Assembly: GCF_025466085.1 (NCBI RefSeq)
Contig: NZ_JANLOD010000033.1
Span: 104,963-168,962, forward strand
Origin: Pseudomonas sp. 14P_8.1_Bac3
Lineage (GTDB): Bacteria > Pseudomonadota > Gammaproteobacteria > Pseudomonadales > Pseudomonadaceae
DNA: 64,000 nt
Direction: 5' to 3'
Part shown: piece after piece, positions 54,315 to 61,961 of the stretch
How the letters are laid out: every line of letters begins with the position of its first letter
Numbering within the stretch: position 1 is the first letter of the stretch
The notes under the pieces: model-generated
What the model saw: only the letters and a program-made list of their open reading frames with translations
Told to the model about the DNA's origin: nothing
The model's database searches: none
Position numbers and translations under genes: made by a program

Positions 54315-54387
54315 GACAGGCCTCGCTTTATTGTTATCAGGCTACAAATGAAGGCTGCGTCGCCGGATCGTGACGCAGCCCTGATCT

Positions 54388-56034
54388 TCAGAAGGTGTAC
54401 TTGGCGTTTAGCGACAGGTAATCGCGGTCAGCCAGCAAGCGTCCCTGGGCGACATCCGGCGAACTCAGGTAGGCGACATAGGTCATGCCGATCTGGAAGT
54501 TGCCCAGGTACTTGAAATCGCCCCCCACGGTCAGGCGTTTCTCGTCACGGCCCAATCCTTGATAGGCGCTGCCATCGACGTTCTGCGTCCACACCACCTT
54601 GGTGCTCAGGTCCAGGCCGTTGGCGATGGACGGGTAGTCCATGTAGGCCCCCAGCCCCAGCAAGGTCGAGCCGCGGGTCTGGGTTTTCGACTCGAATTCG
54701 TCGAAGGTGCCGTCCACGCCCGGCCCGCCGCCGGTAACAGTCAAGCTGTCCACCCCGGCAATGTGTTGATGCACAACTTCGCCCATGAAGGTGGTCTGTT
54801 GCGCCAGGAAGCTGGGGCCCAGGATGTACGAAGCGTTGAGGTTGCCTTGCCAGATTTGCCCGGTGGTGGGTGCGCCATTGTTCAAGTACACCGAAGCGCC
54901 GTCGCGGTAGCTCAGGTCGCCGGCGTATTGCACCGAGTCGCCGACCTTGGAGCTGAAACTGACGCCGGTCAGCTCGACGTCCTCGAAGTAGCCCATGCGA
55001 TAGGTCATCGCATTGCCTTTGTGGCCGATGCTCTTGAGCGAGGAATACTGGGTGTTGCCGGTGAAGTCGAAGAACAACGAGCCGACACGCTCGTTGTAGC
55101 GGTAATGGAACAGCCCGACCTCGGTGTTCTCGGTGATCCGATAGCGCACCCCCACGCCCCATTGACCGCTGTCGCTGGCCTCTTTCTCACCGGCGTAGCT
55201 GACGGCGCCACCGTTGGGCAGGCTGTCGATCACGCCGCTGCCCAGGCGAAAGAATTCGGCGCCGGGACCAAAGGTGTCACTGCCGAAATAATCGCCCACC
55301 GGGTTGAGCTGGGTCTTTTCCCACTCGTATTGGTAGTAGCCAACCAGCGCCAATCGATCATTGAGCGACCACGAACCGGACACCTGGCCCACTGGCAGGT
55401 AGGAGTCCTTCGCCTCTGTACCGGGGACGTTGAACTTGGTGGAATCCACCGGGGCCTGACCCTGGCTGATGTTGGGCCAGAACAGACTCTCGCCCCAGGC
55501 CACCAGATGCCGCCCGGCCTTGATCGACAGGTATTGGGTCTCGCCCACATCGAAGTTGCCGTACACATAGGCATCGAGCAGGCGCGCGGTGCTGCCGCTC
55601 AGTTGGCGGGTTTTGTCGCTGAAGCCGTCGTTGTGCCCGAGCTTGTTCACGGTGTCCGGCGAATCGTTGGCATTGCGCTGGTTGTAGACGTCGTCATAGA
55701 AGTCGCTGCCGCGCAGCACCGCACCGAGGTTGTCGTGTTTGAGCTGCAACTCGCCGAACAGGCTCAAGCGATTGTTGATCAACGAACCGCGCTTGAAGTT
55801 GCGCGTGCCGTCGTCGTTGTTCGGATCGTTCAGGTATTGACTGGCCTGTTTGGCGGTACGCATGGACGCGGTGTAATTGACCGTTAGCGACGAATCCAGG
55901 GTGGTGTTTTCCCCCAGCTGGATCGTCGGCGCCGCACCGGCCGTGGCACTCGCGACGGTAATGGCCGTGGCCAGCAGGCACCGTCCACTGATCTGCTTCC
56001 CCGGATAACGTGCAACCGTGTTTCGCGTAACCAT
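54388..56034 (-). CDS. DUF1302 outer-membrane beta-barrel protein
   Basis: 548 residues with a signal peptide (about 1-35, cut after AGAA). The remainder is Gly/aromatic-rich amphipathic strand sequence ending in Phe (SLNAKYTF), as expected for outer-membrane barrels; KAGRHLVAWGESLFWPNISQGQAP is the DUF1302 signature block. DUF1302 barrels accompany DUF1329 proteins in steroid clusters and are thought to take up hydrophobic substrates. AAGGAG stands 6 nt before ATG 56034. It has its own steroid box. Confidence 0.88.
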   Translation of the reverse strand: MVTRNTVARYPGKQISGRCLLATAITVASATAGAAPTIQLGENTTLDSSLTVNYTASMRTAKQASQYLNDPNNDDGTRNFKRGSLINNRLSLFGELQLKHDNLGAVLRGSDFYDDVYNQRNANDSPDTVNKLGHNDGFSDKTRQLSGSTARLLDAYVYGNFDVGETQYLSIKAGRHLVAWGESLFWPNISQGQAPVDSTKFNVPGTEAKDSYLPVGQVSGSWSLNDRLALVGYYQYEWEKTQLNPVGDYFGSDTFGPGAEFFRLGSGVIDSLPNGGAVSYAGEKEASDSGQWGVGVRYRITENTEVGLFHYRYNERVGSLFFDFTGNTQYSSLKSIGHKGNAMTYRMGYFEDVELTGVSFSSKVGDSVQYAGDLSYRDGASVYLNNGAPTTGQIWQGNLNASYILGPSFLAQQTTFMGEVVHQHIAGVDSLTVTGGGPGVDGTFDEFESKTQTRGSTLLGLGAYMDYPSIANGLDLSTKVVWTQNVDGSAYQGLGRDEKRLTVGGDFKYLGNFQIGMTYVAYLSSPDVAQGRLLADRDYLSLNAKYTF

Positions 56035-56071
56035 GCTCCTCTCCTTTTGTTGTTGTTTTGGTTTGTGTCCC

Positions 56072-56116
56072 AGCATGAAAAAATCCGCAGTCACCCACAT
56101 CGTCCGTTTGGTGAAC
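56072..56116 (-). promoter_or_regulatory. Steroid box and -10 for the DUF1302 gene
   Basis: CATCGTCCGTTTGGTGAAC (56098-56116), CATC end facing the gene, 63 nt before its ATG. CATGCT (56077-56072, minus strand) stands exactly 20 nt from the motif. The left half is perfect; in the right half only GG is kept. The box lies in the 92-nt gap between fadD3 and the DUF1302 gene. Confidence 0.6.
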
Positions 56117-56126
56117 GGTGTGCCGC

Positions 56127-57743
56127 TCAGCCCCGAGCGCGGTCGGCCACCCACGCACGCAGGTCGTTCTTCGCCACCTTGCTCGACGGGTTGAGTGGCA
56201 AGGCACTGAAGAAGCGCACCTGGCGCGGCACTTTGTAGTTGGCCATCTGCTCACGGCTCCAGGCGATCAATTGCGCCTCGTCGAGTGCTGCACCTTCGCG
56301 CAGCACCACGCAGGCACATCCGACTTCGCCCATGCGCTCATCGGCGATGCCAATCACGGCCACCTGGGCAATGGCCGGGTGCCTGATCAGCGCCGCTTCG
56401 ATTTCCGCCGGGTAGCAGTTGAAACCGCCGACGATGAACATGTCCTTCAGGCGGTCGGTGATGATCAGGTTGCCGGCTTCGTCCAGGCGTCCGACATCGC
56501 CGGTATGCAGCCAGCCATCGGCGTCGATGGCTTCGCCAGTCGCCTCGGGATCCTGAAAATAGCCCTGCATGATGTGGAAGCCGCGCAGGCAGATCTCACC
56601 GGTTTGCCCCGAGGCCAGTGCCTGGTTGTGCGGGTCACGGATGCTCACTTCGGTGCCGGCGATCGGCCGTCCGCTGGTGCCGGCGATCACCTGCGCCGAA
56701 TCACCCGGATCGCAGATCGTCGCCAGGCCACCACACTCGGTCAGGCCGTAGGCGGTGGTCACCACGGCAAAACCCAACTCGGTGCGCATGCGCTCGATCA
56801 GGCTCGGCGGGATGCTGGCGGAACCGGTCACCGCGATACGCAGGCTCGACAGGTCGGCCTGCTTGAGCTGGGGATGAGCCAGCAGCGAGAGGTACAGGGT
56901 TGGCGCGCCGGGCAGTACGCTGATGCGCTCACGGGCGATGCGCTGGAACACCTGCTCGGCGTCAAACACGGCATGCGGCAGGATGGTCGCCCCGCCGATC
57001 AGGCACGTCAGCCAGCCGGCCTTGTAGCCAAAGGCATGGAAGAACGGGTTGACGATCAAATAGCGGTCACCCGGCACCAGGCCGATGATCCTCACGTACT
57101 CGGTGAATGCACGAAGGTTCTGCCCGTGGCCGCTCATCACGCCTTTGGGTTTGCCGGTGGTGCCGGAGGTGAACAGCAGGTCGCACATCGCTTCGGGCCT
57201 GATGGCCAACGCGCGGTCCCTGGCGTGGTCAACATCAATGCTCGCCGCGCCGAGCAGGAACTGTGCAAGCGTCAGGTCCGAGGAGCGTCCGGGCATGTCC
57301 CCGTCGAACGTCACGATATGCGCAAGACTGGCCGGCCGATGGGGCGCGAGCAGCGCCGGATAGTCGACATCGAGAAAGCGTTGCTGGACGAACAGCAACC
57401 GACATCCGCTGCGCTCCAGCACATCGGCGGCCTCAAGGCCTTTCATCCGCGTGTTGATCGGCACCAGCACCGCACCGGCGCATTGAATGCCCAGTGCCGC
57501 GAGAATCCATTCAGCGCCGTTCGGTGCCCAGAGACCCACCCGGTCACCGGCCTGTATGCCCAGGGCCATCAGGCCCCGGGTAAAGCCCAGGACGCGCTCG
57601 GGCAACTGGGCATAATCGAGGCACTGGCCGTGTTCCTCGATGGCGGTAAGCCCGGCAAAACGTTCGGCGCAGCTGAAGACCAATTGGGCCAGGGTGGTGG
57701 GGGCTGCGCTCAGGGGCGCGGCAAGGTTCAGGCTCTGATTCAT
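56127..57743 (-). CDS. fadD3: FadD3-like CoA ligase for the C/D-ring acid (HIP-CoA ligase)
   Basis: 538 residues from ATG 57743 (the frame continues upstream into kshB but is not coding there). Adenylate-forming motifs: LLFTSGTTGKPKGV, YGLTE, GWLHTGDVGRLDEAGNLIITDRLKDMFIVGGFN, and the C-terminal Lys in LNPSSKVAKNDLR. NPFFHAFGYKAGWLTCLIGGATILPHAVFD and RISVLPGAPTLYLSLLAHP follow M. tuberculosis FadD3, which activates HIP. It follows kshB by 31 nt in the hsaA operon. Confidence 0.9.
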   Translation of the reverse strand: MNQSLNLAAPLSAAPTTLAQLVFSCAERFAGLTAIEEHGQCLDYAQLPERVLGFTRGLMALGIQAGDRVGLWAPNGAEWILAALGIQCAGAVLVPINTRMKGLEAADVLERSGCRLLFVQQRFLDVDYPALLAPHRPASLAHIVTFDGDMPGRSSDLTLAQFLLGAASIDVDHARDRALAIRPEAMCDLLFTSGTTGKPKGVMSGHGQNLRAFTEYVRIIGLVPGDRYLIVNPFFHAFGYKAGWLTCLIGGATILPHAVFDAEQVFQRIARERISVLPGAPTLYLSLLAHPQLKQADLSSLRIAVTGSASIPPSLIERMRTELGFAVVTTAYGLTECGGLATICDPGDSAQVIAGTSGRPIAGTEVSIRDPHNQALASGQTGEICLRGFHIMQGYFQDPEATGEAIDADGWLHTGDVGRLDEAGNLIITDRLKDMFIVGGFNCYPAEIEAALIRHPAIAQVAVIGIADERMGEVGCACVVLREGAALDEAQLIAWSREQMANYKVPRQVRFFSALPLNPSSKVAKNDLRAWVADRARG

Positions 57744-57774
57744 CGTAGGCTCGCGGTCGGCGTGATTCGGTGCA

Positions 57775-58797
57775 TCATTCGGGAAAGCGGATACGCAGTT
57801 GCGCGCTGGTGGGCACCGACTGACAGGCGAGGATCCAGCCTTCAGCCAGCTCGCCCGCATCCAGCGCATCGTTGTGCAGCATCTCGACGTCGCCGCTTTC
57901 CAGCGTGCACATGCACGAGGCGCAACCCCCCACACGGCAGGCGCTGGGCGGTTTGAGACCGGCACGTTCCATGGCGGCCAGTACGGTTTCACCGCTGTCG
58001 CAGGGCAACTGGTGATCTTCACCGTCCAGGCGCACCGCCAGTTGCGCGGCCACCGCCGCCTCGCTGCTGGCCACCAGCGGCAGTTCGCCTTCGCCGGGCA
58101 GCGAGACGAAACGCTCGACATGCACCCGCCGGTCCGGCATGCCCAACGCTTTGAGCGCGCTGACCGCCGCGTCCATGAACGGGCCGGGGCCACAAATGAA
58201 GGCCTGGGCATCGATAAACGGCCGGGCCAGTTCAGTCAGTTGTCCGACGCTCGGAATGCCCTGCACCGAATCGAGCCAGTGGACGATCTGCAGGCGTTGC
58301 GGATGAGCGCTGGCCAGAGCCTTGAGCTCGTCCTTGAAAATCACCGACGCCTCATCGCGGTTGGCGTAGATCAGCAGCACCCGCCCCGTTCCGGCCAGCA
58401 GCGCCGAACGCAGGATCGACAGCACCGGGGTCACGCCACTGCCCCCGCCGAACAGCAGCAAGTCACCGTCGAGACTGCGCGGCACGAACACCCCGGCCGG
58501 TGCCAGCACTTCCAGCATCTGGCCAGCCTGCAGCTCGCTGCACAGCCAGTTCGAGGCGCGCCCCTGGTGCACGCGCTTGACCGTCACTCTCAGCGGTTCG
58601 CCCAGCAACGGCGTGCTGGACAATGAATAACAACGGGGCAGCCAGCCGTCCTCGAAGGGCACTCGCAACGTCAGGAACTGGCCGGGCTGGTAGCGAAAGC
58701 GTTCAGCCAGATGGTCCGGCACGTCGAACACCAGGGAACGGGCATCCGCCGTTTCCTCGATGACTCGCGCCACGCGCAGGGCAAGATAGTTGTTCAT
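57775..58797 (-). CDS. kshB: KshB-like ferredoxin reductase of 3-ketosteroid 9-alpha-hydroxylase
   Basis: 340 residues in three parts: FAD domain (RYQPGQFLTLRVPFEDGWLPRCYSLSS), NAD domain (LLFGGGSGVTPVLSILRSAL) and a C-terminal plant-type [2Fe-2S] ferredoxin with Cys287, Cys292, Cys295 and Cys325. This FNR-ferredoxin fusion is the design of KshB/HmpB, PaaE and HcaD-like reductases. In this island it is the obvious electron donor for KshA, though kshA lies 26 kb away in another unit. It lies between hsaA and fadD3. Confidence 0.88.
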   Translation of the reverse strand: MNNYLALRVARVIEETADARSLVFDVPDHLAERFRYQPGQFLTLRVPFEDGWLPRCYSLSSTPLLGEPLRVTVKRVHQGRASNWLCSELQAGQMLEVLAPAGVFVPRSLDGDLLLFGGGSGVTPVLSILRSALLAGTGRVLLIYANRDEASVIFKDELKALASAHPQRLQIVHWLDSVQGIPSVGQLTELARPFIDAQAFICGPGPFMDAAVSALKALGMPDRRVHVERFVSLPGEGELPLVASSEAAVAAQLAVRLDGEDHQLPCDSGETVLAAMERAGLKPPSACRVGGCASCMCTLESGDVEMLHNDALDAGELAEGWILACQSVPTSAQLRIRFPE

Positions 58798-58865
58798 AGG
58801 TCAGGTACTCATGACCCCCTGGCCGCGTATCCCGGACAGGGGGTGTCGGAACGAACGTCGCGGCC

Positions 58866-60053
58866 TCAGACGTAGGGATCGGGGTTGGGCAGGCCCATCA
58901 GCACCGCGCCGTAGCTGCGGCCGTATGCCATGTAGTTGTTGGCGATGTGCCCGCGCGCCTGGTGCAGGTCGCGGAACAGGCGCGCCACCGGGTTGGTGTT
59001 GTACAGGCCCGAGGCGGCCATGCTGCGCAGCAAGTCGTTGACTCGCTCGGCGCAGACGTTGGTCACGTAGGCCGACTGGTAGCGGTACAACAGGCGGGTT
59101 TCGGTGTCCGGGTATTCGCCGGCTTGCGCCAAGCTCATCAGGTGCTCGTAGTTGCGTTCCAGCACCAGGCGCAGGGCATCGACGGTGATCATCGCTTCGG
59201 CAACGGCGGTTTGTGCCACCGGGTCTTCCGCCGTGCGTGCGCCGTGTTTGCCGATATGCTTGGCGGCGTTTTCACGGTACTCGTTGATCGCGCCCTGCAG
59301 GGCGCCGATGGCCGAGGTCGACACGGCGCGGGAGAACACCTGGGCGAACGGGATCGCGTAGATCGGATTGGTGTTGACCAGGCGACCCGGCGTTGCTTCA
59401 AGCGTCCAGTTGTTGGTGCGTTGCACACGATGGGCCGGGACGAAGACATCCTCGACCACGATGTCATGGCTACCGGTTCCGCGCAGGCCCATCACGTCCC
59501 AGTTGCGCTCGATCTGATAGTCCTCGCGCGGCAGGAGAAAGGTCCCGTGCTCGGCGGTCAGTTCACCATCCGGCGGCAGGATTCCGCCCAGAAACGCCCA
59601 CTGGCAGTGCTCGCTGCCACTGGAAAACCCCCAGCGCCCGCTGATGCGATAACCGCCCTCGACCACGGTCACCTTGGCGGCGGGCATATAGGTGGAGCAG
59701 ATCAGCGCGTTGTGGTCCTCGGCCCAGACTTCGCGCTGCGCCTCGATCGGATAGCGTGCCAGCTGCCAGGGGTGAACCCCCATCACACCGTAGATCCAGG
59801 CCGTGGACATGCAGCCCTCGGCGAGGATCGCCTGGATTTCGAAGAAGGTCCGCGGGTCCACTTCGTAGCCACCAAACGCCCGTGGCTGCAAGGCGCGCAG
59901 CAAGCCGGCGGACTGCAATTCGATCACGCTCTCCACCGGCACCTTCAAGTCCTTGTCGGCCTGTGCCGTGCGGGACTTGAGTACCGGCACCAGGCGCCGT
60001 GCGCGCTCCAGCAGATCACATTCGTCCTGGGTCTTTTCTCGCATGAAGTGCAT
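58866..60053 (-). CDS. hsaA: HsaA-like flavin-dependent monooxygenase, oxygenase component (3-HSA hydroxylase)
   Basis: 395 residues (GTG 60056 and ATG 60044 are alternatives; ATG 60053 has GGAG 9 nt upstream). Acyl-CoA-dehydrogenase-like fold of group D flavin monooxygenases; LAEGCMSTAWIYGVMGVHPWQLARYP and FSSGSEHCQWAFLGG are close to HsaA/TesA2. It hydroxylates the phenolic A ring of 3-HSA to the catechol 3,4-DHSA, using reduced flavin from a separate reductase. That reductase (HsaB) is not encoded in the window. It is first gene of the hsaA-kshB-fadD3 operon. Confidence 0.92.
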   Translation of the reverse strand: MHFMREKTQDECDLLERARRLVPVLKSRTAQADKDLKVPVESVIELQSAGLLRALQPRAFGGYEVDPRTFFEIQAILAEGCMSTAWIYGVMGVHPWQLARYPIEAQREVWAEDHNALICSTYMPAAKVTVVEGGYRISGRWGFSSGSEHCQWAFLGGILPPDGELTAEHGTFLLPREDYQIERNWDVMGLRGTGSHDIVVEDVFVPAHRVQRTNNWTLEATPGRLVNTNPIYAIPFAQVFSRAVSTSAIGALQGAINEYRENAAKHIGKHGARTAEDPVAQTAVAEAMITVDALRLVLERNYEHLMSLAQAGEYPDTETRLLYRYQSAYVTNVCAERVNDLLRSMAASGLYNTNPVARLFRDLHQARGHIANNYMAYGRSYGAVLMGLPNPDPYV

Positions 60054-60100
60054 CACTCAATTCTCCCGATCTCACTGCGCCACTGCGCCAGTTGTGATCG

Positions 60101-60145
60101 ATCATCGGATCGAGCGGACAATCCTTCATCGTCAAAGCGGACTAG
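60101..60145 (-). promoter_or_regulatory. Steroid box and -10 for the hsaA-kshB-fadD3 operon
   Basis: CATCGTCAAAGCGGACTAG (60127-60145), CATC end facing hsaA, 73 nt before its ATG. GATGAT (60106-60101, minus strand) stands exactly 20 nt from the motif end. Confidence 0.75.
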
Positions 60146-60167
60146 GGGCGGACTCCGTTCTGCCGGC

Positions 60168-60196
60168 CTCTTCGCGAGCAGGCTCGCTCCCACAGG
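60168..60196. repeat. Single REP unit
   Basis: One REP copy, CTCTTCGCGAGCAGGC followed by TCGCTCCCACAGG, with internal GCGAGC..GCTCGC hairpin. It sits between the two back-to-back steroid boxes of hsaA and hdhA. Confidence 0.75.
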
Positions 60197-60212
60197 TTAT
60201 GTGCCCTGCCTG

Positions 60213-60257
60213 ATAGTCCATTGAGACGATGCTGGCGGCGGCCGTGGCGGCGATAGT
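60213..60257 (+). promoter_or_regulatory. Steroid box and -10 for hdhA-hsaE-hsaG-hsaF
   Basis: ATAGTCCATTGAGACGATG (60213-60231; box read on the minus strand) and GATAGT (60252-60257) exactly 20 nt further. The hdhA ATG is 62 nt downstream of the motif. Confidence 0.75.
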
Positions 60258-60293
60258 GAACCCATCAACTATCGACCCCACGGAGCAAGGGCC

Positions 60294-61067
60294 ATGAGTA
60301 TTTTGCAGCGTTTCCAGATGCATGGCAGCGTCGCCATCGTCACCGGCAGCGGCCGGGGGATTGGACGGGCGATTGCCCTGGCGTACGCCGAGGCCGGCGC
60401 CGATGTGGTGTGTTCGGCGCGCTCGCTGGACGAGGTCCAGGCGGTGGCCGAAGAGGTGCGCGGGCTGGGCCGGCGCGCCCTGGCAATAGCGTGCGACGTC
60501 AACGAGGCCGAGCAACGCCAGGCACTGGTGCGCCAAAGCGTCGAACAGATGGGCCGTCTCACCCACCTGGTGAACAACGTCGGCGGCGGCGGGCCCAACG
60601 ATCCACTGGCCCTGTCACCCGAACAGTTCGCCCAGGTGCTGAATTTCAATGTCGCCACCAGCTACGCCTTCTGCCAGTTGTGCGTGCCGCTGATGCGCGA
60701 AGCCGGTGGCGGCAACATCCTCAACATCAGCTCAGTGGCGGCGCGCTATGCCCAGCGCCACTTCAGCGCCTACGGCACGGCCAAGGCTGCCCTCAGTCAT
60801 CTGACCCGCCTGCTGGCCCAGGACTTCGCGCCGCAGATCCGGGTCAATGCCGTCGCGCCCGGCCCTACCCTGACCGAAGCGCTGAACGGCGTGATGCCCA
60901 GCGCCATGCGCCAGGCCATGGAGGCCAACACACCGCTCAAATGCCTGGGCACCCCACAAGACATCGCCGCCGCCGCGCTGTACCTGGCCAGCCCCGCTTC
61001 GGCCTGGGTCACCGGCAAGATCATCGATGTCGACGGTGGTGCCGATTCGTCGGTCTGGCCCGGCTGA
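60294..61067 (+). CDS. hdhA: 7-alpha-hydroxysteroid dehydrogenase-like SDR
   Basis: 257 residues. Very similar to E. coli 7-alpha-HSDH: LVNNVGGGGPNDPLALSPEQF, GGGNILNISSVAARYAQRHFSAYGTAKAALSHLTRLLAQDF, IRVNAVAPGPTLTEALNGVM, TPLKCLGTPQDIAAAALYLASPASAWVTGKII. Catalytic Ser147, Tyr160 and Lys164 align with Ser146, Tyr159 and Lys163 of the E. coli enzyme. It should oxidise the 7-alpha-hydroxyl of bile acids (cholate, chenodeoxycholate) with NAD(P). GGAG is 8 nt before the ATG. Position specificity is inferred from homology; other hydroxysteroids are possible. Confidence 0.85.
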   Translation: MSILQRFQMHGSVAIVTGSGRGIGRAIALAYAEAGADVVCSARSLDEVQAVAEEVRGLGRRALAIACDVNEAEQRQALVRQSVEQMGRLTHLVNNVGGGGPNDPLALSPEQFAQVLNFNVATSYAFCQLCVPLMREAGGGNILNISSVAARYAQRHFSAYGTAKAALSHLTRLLAQDFAPQIRVNAVAPGPTLTEALNGVMPSAMRQAMEANTPLKCLGTPQDIAAAALYLASPASAWVTGKIIDVDGGADSSVWPG

Positions 61068-61079
61068 CCCCTCCTTTGG

Positions 61080-61114
61080 GCCCGTCCCTGATCACGGTGG
61101 GGCGGGCTTTTTTT
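61080..61114 (+). terminator. Intrinsic terminator or attenuator between hdhA and hsaE
   Basis: 9-bp stem GCCCGTCCC (61080-61088) / GGGGCGGGC (61099-61107) with one G-T pair, 10-nt loop, followed by seven T. It lies in the 72-nt gap between two co-directional genes of the same pathway and no steroid box follows, so it likely lowers rather than stops readthrough into hsaE. Confidence 0.75.
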
Positions 61115-61139
61115 CTTCCCACCCTCTGGAGCCCTCGCC

Positions 61140-61931
61140 ATGGATGCTCATCTGATCAACGCGCTCGGTGAAGAGCTGTTCAATGCCCTGCGCACTCGCC
61201 AGACCCTGGCACCGTTGACCCGCCGATATCCGCAGATCACCCTCGAGCAGGCCTACCGGATTTCCCTGCAATTCCTGCAACGCCGCGAAGCCCTCGGCGA
61301 GCAGGTGATCGGCAAGAAAATCGGAGTCACCAGCCGCGTCGTGCAGGAAATGCTCGACGTCCACCAACCGGATTTTGGCTTCCTCACCAACGCCATGCAG
61401 GTCGAGGATGGCAGCGCCGTCAGCTTCGCCCGCTACAACCTGATCCAGCCACGGGCCGAGGGCGAAATCGCTTTTATCCTCGGTGAAGACTTGCAAGGCC
61501 CGGGCATCAGCGCCGAAGACGTGCTGGCGGCCAGCCAATCGGTTGCGCCGTGCTTCGAGATCGTCGATTCGCGGATCGACGACTGGCAGATTCGTATTCA
61601 GGACACCGTGGCCGACAACGCTTCCTGCGGGGTATTCGTCCTGGGTGATCAACGCATTGACCCACGTTCACTGGATCTCGCTGCCGTGCAGATGCACATG
61701 CTGAAAAACGGCCAACCGGCCGGCTCTGGCCTGGGCTCGGCCGTGCAAGGCCACCCCTGTACCGCGGTGGCCTGGCTGGCCAATACCCTGGGCGAGCTGG
61801 GCATACCGTTTCGTCGCGGCGAAATCATCCTTTCGGGCGCACTGGCGCCGCTGGTCCCGGTGGGCCCCGGCGATCGCATCAGCCTGTCCATGAGCGGGCT
61901 TGGCGAAGCCAGCCTGCACTTCGTCGCCTGA
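61140..61931 (+). CDS. hsaE: 2-hydroxypenta-2,4-dienoate / 2-hydroxyhexa-2,4-dienoate hydratase
   Basis: 263 residues, the family length. Blocks VIGKKIGVTSRVVQEMLDVHQPDFGFL, RAEGEIAFILGEDL and PCFEIVDSRIDDWQI carry the metal-binding and catalytic residues of 2-keto-4-pentenoate hydratases (MhpD, TesE, HsaE). It hydrates the small dienoate released by HsaD to a 4-hydroxy-2-oxo acid. GGAG is 8 nt before the ATG. Confidence 0.92.
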   Translation: MDAHLINALGEELFNALRTRQTLAPLTRRYPQITLEQAYRISLQFLQRREALGEQVIGKKIGVTSRVVQEMLDVHQPDFGFLTNAMQVEDGSAVSFARYNLIQPRAEGEIAFILGEDLQGPGISAEDVLAASQSVAPCFEIVDSRIDDWQIRIQDTVADNASCGVFVLGDQRIDPRSLDLAAVQMHMLKNGQPAGSGLGSAVQGHPCTAVAWLANTLGELGIPFRRGEIILSGALAPLVPVGPGDRISLSMSGLGEASLHFVA

Positions 61932-61961
61932 TTCTCCTTTCCTCCTCCGGAGCTAAAAACC

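Noticed and set aside
57744..58211. Upstream extension of the fadD3 frame into kshB (would give 694 residues)
   Set aside because: The extra part has no homology to adenylate-forming enzymes and overlaps kshB; ATG 57743 fits the family start.
60100..60122. Second box-like sequence CATCGGATCGAGCGGACAA before hsaA
   Set aside because: Both halves are degenerate and the spacing is off by one; part of it serves as the -10 of the real box.
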